Assembly: GCA_965199055.1 (NCBI GenBank) | Contig: CBDAQR010000003.1 | Location: 558,001-622,000 of the forward strand | Reading direction: 5' to 3' | Length of the DNA: 64,000 nucleotides | DNA from: CBDAQR01 sp965199055 | GTDB taxonomy: Bacteria; Pseudomonadota; Gammaproteobacteria; Pseudomonadales; Halieaceae | In this document: piece after piece, positions 60,598 through 64,000 of the stretch | Layout: every line of letters begins with the position of its first letter | How positions within the stretch are numbered: the stretch's first letter is position 1 | The notes under the pieces: generated by a model | Told to the model about the DNA's origin: nothing | Databases searched by the model: none | What the model saw: only the letters and a program-made list of their open reading frames with translations | Translations under genes and position numbers: made by a program

Positions 60598-61578
60598 GTG
60601 TCACGACCTGAAAACCCTGATTACCTCGGCTCCGCCCGCCGCACCATTCGTATGGAGCGAGACGAGATATCGCGCCTGCTAGAGCGCATTGATGCGCAGT
60701 TTGCAGAGGCCTGCGAAATACTGCTGAAGACCCCTGGCCGCGTCGTCGTGACCGGTATGGGTAAGTCCGGACATATCGGCACCAAGATTGCCGCCACTCT
60801 AGCCAGCACCGGTACACCCGCACTGTTCGTGCACCCGGGGGAAGCCAGCCATGGCGATCTCGGTATGATTACCGAACTGGACGCAGTCATTGCACTCTCC
60901 AATAGCGGCACCACGAGTGAAGTGATCACGCTGCTGCCACTGCTGAAGCGCATGGACGTGCCCCTGATCACGATGACCGGTGATGCGAATTCGGTTCTGG
61001 CTAAAGCCGCCAACGTCAATTTAAACACCGCCGTGGAAGCAGAGGCATGCCCACTCGATCTGGCGCCCACCTCAAGCACGACGGTCAGCCTGGTGATGGG
61101 CGATGCGCTGGCTATCGCACTGCTAGAGGCCCGCGGCTTTACCGCTGAAGATTTCGCTTTCTCCCACCCGGGAGGCGCACTGGGACGCAAGCTGCTGCTC
61201 AAAGTGGATGACATTATGCACGACGGTGACAGCATACCGCGGGTTGCCATGGGCACAGTGATGGACCAGGCACTGCTGGAGGTCACCAGCAAAGGACTCG
61301 GGATGACCAGCGTACTCAATAGCGACGGGGAGTTGCTAGGGGTGTTCACAGACGGCGACCTGCGCCGTGCACTCGACAATGAAATTGATATCCATGACAC
61401 GCTTATAGAGGACGTCATGACCCGTGATCCGGTGACCATTAGCCAGGAGATTCTGGCCGCAGAGGCGCTGCATATCATGGAGGAACACACGATCACAGCG
61501 CTGGTCATCGTTGACGATACCCGCAAACCTGTGGGGGTTGTGCACTTGCACGACATTTTGAAGGCGGGTGTTGCGTGA
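60598..61578 (+). CDS. kdsD: KdsD, D-arabinose 5-phosphate isomerase
   Basis: Makes arabinose 5-phosphate for Kdo. 326 aa from GTG 60598 with GTGAGG upstream. SIS domain (VVTGMGKSGHIGTKIAATL, ALSNSGTTSEVI) then two CBS domains. SHPGGALGRKLL is diagnostic. GTGA overlap with kdsC. Shows the organism has Kdo and hence an LPS-type inner core. Confidence 0.95.
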   Translation: MSRPENPDYLGSARRTIRMERDEISRLLERIDAQFAEACEILLKTPGRVVVTGMGKSGHIGTKIAATLASTGTPALFVHPGEASHGDLGMITELDAVIALSNSGTTSEVITLLPLLKRMDVPLITMTGDANSVLAKAANVNLNTAVEAEACPLDLAPTSSTTVSLVMGDALAIALLEARGFTAEDFAFSHPGGALGRKLLLKVDDIMHDGDSIPRVAMGTVMDQALLEVTSKGLGMTSVLNSDGELLGVFTDGDLRRALDNEIDIHDTLIEDVMTRDPVTISQEILAAEALHIMEEHTITALVIVDDTRKPVGVVHLHDILKAGVA

Positions 61579-62114
61579 GCCAGGCCCTGGAGAAAGCCGC
61601 AGGCGTGCGCGTGCTGGCGCTCGATGTTGATGGTGTGCTCAGCGATGGTGGGCTGCACTACGCCAATGGCGGCGAAGAAACTAAAACCTTCTACACCGCT
61701 GACGGGCTTGGGCTGAAACTCCTGCAACAGGCAGGCATCGAAGTGGCCATTATTACCGGGCGACAATCGAATATCGTTGATCGGCGCGCCAAAGAACTTG
61801 GCATCAAGCACGTCATCCAGGGCCGAGACGATAAACTCACTGCGCTGCAAGAACTGCTGGACCAGCTGCGGCTTCCTATGGCTGCAGCCGCCTATATGGG
61901 TGATGACCTGCCGGACCTGGGCGCGATACAAGCCTGCGCACTGGGCATGACCCCTGCCGACGGCGATGAATTTGTCGCCGCTCATGCCGACTGGCGCAGC
62001 CAGCGCAACGGTGGGCGCGGCGCGGTTAGAGAAGCCTGCGAGTTCATTCTGCAGGCACAGCACAAGCTCGATGATGCGCGGGCACAGTTCCTTCAGCACC
62101 GGGAGGAAAGCTGA
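61575..62114 (+). CDS. kdsC: KdsC, Kdo-8-phosphate phosphatase
   Basis: HAD phosphatase releasing Kdo. 179 aa from GTG 61575; catalytic DVDGVLSDG, ITGRQSNIV, and MGDDLPDL. The tetramer-forming C-terminus is present. Followed after one base by lptA, with no lptC between. Confidence 0.95.
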   Translation: MSQALEKAAGVRVLALDVDGVLSDGGLHYANGGEETKTFYTADGLGLKLLQQAGIEVAIITGRQSNIVDRRAKELGIKHVIQGRDDKLTALQELLDQLRLPMAAAAYMGDDLPDLGAIQACALGMTPADGDEFVAAHADWRSQRNGGRGAVREACEFILQAQHKLDDARAQFLQHREES

Positions 62115-62115
62115 A

Positions 62116-62625
62116 ATGCTTGCACGCCTGGCGCTGCTAACGCTCGCAACCTGGCTCAGCACGGCGAGCATGAGCTTACTGGCACTGCCTGACGACACAC
62201 AGCAGCCGATTCATATTGTTGCCGACGAGGCAGTCCGCGACGAGAAAACCGGGCTGACGGTCTATCGTGGCAATGTTGAAATGAATCAGGGCAGCATTCA
62301 TATCGAGGCTGACCAAATCACCATCTACCGCATCGATGCGGAGGGCGACAAGATCGTCGCAGAGGGCGAGCCAGCTCACATGCGTCAGCGCCCAGAACCC
62401 GAAAGCCCTTTCATGCACGCCTGGGGCGAGGTGATTGAGTACTATCGGGTAGAAGAGCGGGTACTGTTAAAGGAGAACGCGCGGCTGGAGCAGGACGGCT
62501 CAACGGTGAAAGGCGACAGCATCGACTATTTCATCAACGAACAGCTGGTGAAAGCAGCCGGTAACGAGCAGGACACCAGCCAGCGTGTGGAAGTCGTTAT
62601 CCCGCCACACAAGCTGGAAGAGTAA
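62116..62625 (+). CDS. lptA: LptA, periplasmic LPS transport protein
   Basis: OstA-fold beta-jellyroll bridge of the Lpt system. 169 aa from ATG 62116, GGGAGGAAAG upstream. Signal peptide ending near LLALPDD, then VADEAVRDEKTGLTVYRGNV and the MNQGSIHIEADQITIY strands. The longer open frame from 61966 is inside kdsC. Confidence 0.93.
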   Translation: MLARLALLTLATWLSTASMSLLALPDDTQQPIHIVADEAVRDEKTGLTVYRGNVEMNQGSIHIEADQITIYRIDAEGDKIVAEGEPAHMRQRPEPESPFMHAWGEVIEYYRVEERVLLKENARLEQDGSTVKGDSIDYFINEQLVKAAGNEQDTSQRVEVVIPPHKLEE

Positions 62626-62627
62626 TC

Positions 62628-63353
62628 GTGGCCATTCTCAGGGCAAGCAATCTTGCCAAGAGCTACCGGGGCCGGGCGGTCGTGCAGGATGTCTCGCTGG
62701 AGATCAGCAGTGGTCAGATAGTAGGTTTACTGGGGCCGAACGGCGCCGGCAAGACCACCTGCTTTTACATGATTGTCGGCATTATCAGCGCCGATCGAGG
62801 CAACATCAGCATTGATGGTCAGGACCTGACCGATCTGCCGATGCATGGCCGCGCCCGCCGAGGCATCGGCTATCTACCCCAGGAAGCATCGATATTCCGT
62901 CGCTTGTCAGTAGCGGACAATCTGATGGCAATTCTGCAAAGTCGTGCTGACCTCTCGCGCCGACAGCGCCGTGACAGGATGGAGCAGTTGCTGGATGAGT
63001 TTCACATCACCCATATACGAGACAGCCTTGGCATGTCATTGTCGGGAGGTGAACGACGGCGAGTGGAAATCGCGCGGGCACTGGCCACCGAGCCAGACTT
63101 TATTCTGCTCGACGAGCCCTTCGCCGGAGTCGATCCGATCTCAGTGAACGATATCAAACAAATTGTGGAACACCTGCAGGCACGTGGCATCGGTATACTC
63201 ATTACTGATCACAACGTGCGCGAAACACTCGACATCTGCGAGAAAGCCTACATCGTGGGTGAGGGCCACATCATTGCTGCTGGAACGGCCGACGACATTC
63301 TGGCAGACGAACAGGTGCGGCAGGTCTATCTGGGGCACGAATTCCGTTTGTGA
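62628..63353 (+). CDS. lptB: LptB, LPS-export ABC ATPase
   Basis: ATPase driving LptFG. 241 aa: Walker A GPNGAGKTT, Q-loop YLPQEASIFRRL, signature LSGGERRRVEIARAL, Walker B FILLDEPFAGVDPIS, and switch His in ITDHNVRETLDI. GTG 62628 start two nt after lptA. Confidence 0.96.
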   Translation: MAILRASNLAKSYRGRAVVQDVSLEISSGQIVGLLGPNGAGKTTCFYMIVGIISADRGNISIDGQDLTDLPMHGRARRGIGYLPQEASIFRRLSVADNLMAILQSRADLSRRQRRDRMEQLLDEFHITHIRDSLGMSLSGGERRRVEIARALATEPDFILLDEPFAGVDPISVNDIKQIVEHLQARGIGILITDHNVRETLDICEKAYIVGEGHIIAAGTADDILADEQVRQVYLGHEFRL

Positions 63354-63378
63354 GGGTAAGCTCACACCACCTAAATGC

Positions 63379-63393
63379 AATCGCTATGCGATT
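63379..63393 (+). other. Small hairpin between lptB and rpoN
   Basis: AATCGC-TAT-GCGATT, a 6-bp perfect stem followed by TTTT, about 25 nt after lptB. A weak attenuator or terminator at most. Confidence 0.3.
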
Positions 63394-63461
63394 TTCATGC
63401 CAATCTTGCCTGCGAGGCTCGCTGGGGCTACACTGCGAGTAACGCAGTACCCCGGTCCGCT

Positions 63462-64000
63462 ATGAAACAATCGCTCCAACTGAAGCTTGGCCAACAGCTG
63501 GTAATGACCCCCCAGCTGCAACAGGCCATCAAGTTGTTGCAGCTCTCCACTCTCGATCTCCAACAGGAAATCCAGCAGGCTCTGGAGAGCAATCCAATGC
63601 TTGAGGTTAGCGAAGATGCCGAAGCGGCTACAGCTGCGGACAGCGGCGACGCTGGCGGGACTATGGCAGAACCGCAGGCCAACGTTGATGCACCCTCGGA
63701 ACCCTCTGCCGGGGATTCCAGCATTGAAATCTCCGATCTGGACGCCGCAATACCCAGTGAACTTCCCGTCGACACCCAGTGGGAGGATGTCTATCAGGCC
63801 CCCGTGGGGCAGTTGGGCCCTGCCAGCGACGCACAGGAACAAGACATCGATGGTCGCAATAGTGTTACCGAAACTCTGCAGGACCATCTGCTGTGGCAGC
63901 TCAACCTCAGTCGCATGTCCGACACCGACCGACTCATCGCCATGGCCATTATCGATGCGACTGACGACAACGGCCGCCTGGCGGTTAGCGCCGAAGACAT
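63462..64000 (+). CDS. rpoN: RpoN (sigma54), N-terminal part, truncated by the window
   Basis: Alternative sigma factor that needs AAA+ activators. The first 179 residues are present: region I with MKQSLQLKLGQQLVMTPQLQ and the AIKLLQLSTLDLQQEIQ glutamine-rich repeats, an acidic region II, and the start of the core-binding domain. Follows lptB as in Pseudomonas and E. coli. Confidence 0.96.
   Translation, partial: MKQSLQLKLGQQLVMTPQLQQAIKLLQLSTLDLQQEIQQALESNPMLEVSEDAEAATAADSGDAGGTMAEPQANVDAPSEPSAGDSSIEISDLDAAIPSELPVDTQWEDVYQAPVGQLGPASDAQEQDIDGRNSVTETLQDHLLWQLNLSRMSDTDRLIAMAIIDATDDNGRLAVSAED

Noticed and set aside
1..64000. CRISPR arrays, tRNA genes, insertion sequences or prophage
   Set aside because: None recognised on either strand; the only repeats are the hairpin elements near rnpB and the short 15-bp array.

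Overview
The window is a 64 kb piece of a gammaproteobacterial chromosome. The conserved blocks have the gene order seen in Pseudomonas and Cellvibrionales: dcw cluster, rnpB, rsmI, lpoA-yraN-diaA-dolP, sspBA-pet-rpsI-rplM, zapE-zapG, ibaG-hisGD, kdsDC-lptAB-rpoN. The overall look suggests a marine Cellvibrionales/Halieaceae-type bacterium; that placement is inference. I found no tRNA, rRNA other than rnpB, CRISPR array, transposase, integrase or prophage gene.

Layout. 1-10020 (minus): the mra/dcw operon mraZ-rsmH-ftsL-ftsI-murE-murF-mraY-murD-ftsW-murG, mostly start/stop coupled, with a sigma70 promoter and a MraZ-type GTGGN-repeat operator. 10306-10594: nested inverted repeats, then rnpB and rsmI (minus). 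11827-15198 (plus): lpoA, yraN, diaA, dolP. 15256-20130 (minus): rplM-rpsI, then petA, a fused cytochrome b/c1 gene, sspA and sspB. 36345-38485: lptF-lptG. 52857-64000: zapE, zapG, a Nif3 protein, a DegS/AlgW protease, hisD-hisG-ibaG, mlaC, and yrbG-kdsD-kdsC-lptA-lptB-rpoN.

Between the housekeeping blocks lie two interleaved accessory programmes. (1) 20157-41367 is a glycan/sulfation region. It has four PAPS-type sulfotransferases, three paralogous GT8-like glycosyltransferases, three ELM1/DUF1022 proteins, two 2OG-Fe(II) oxygenases, a GT2 glycosyltransferase, an O-antigen-ligase-like protein, a DUF3108-like protein, a lipid kinase, a Tam41-like nucleotidyltransferase, an ABC flippase and a Sfp-type phosphopantetheinyl transferase. 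(2) 41443-52837 looks like a complete bacterial sphingolipid (ceramide) pathway: acyl carrier protein, serine palmitoyltransferase (Spt), a bCerS-type GNAT acyltransferase, acyl-AMP/ACP ligase, a CerR-type reductase with a CTG start, a fatty-acid-hydroxylase-family protein and two LpxL-like acyltransferases. murA is embedded in the same run of genes.

Working model (inference): acyl-ACP and serine are condensed by Spt, reduced and N-acylated to (2-hydroxy)ceramide, phosphorylated by the DAGK-family kinase and perhaps activated by the Tam41-like protein. Glycosyltransferases and sulfotransferases build a sulfated headgroup or surface glycan, which the ABC transporter and perhaps Lpt components export. 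The locus also departs from the usual gammaproteobacterial envelope layout: lptC is missing between kdsC and lptA, mlaFEDB are missing around mlaC, and murA has left the ibaG-hisG junction. This fits a remodelled outer membrane but does not prove it.
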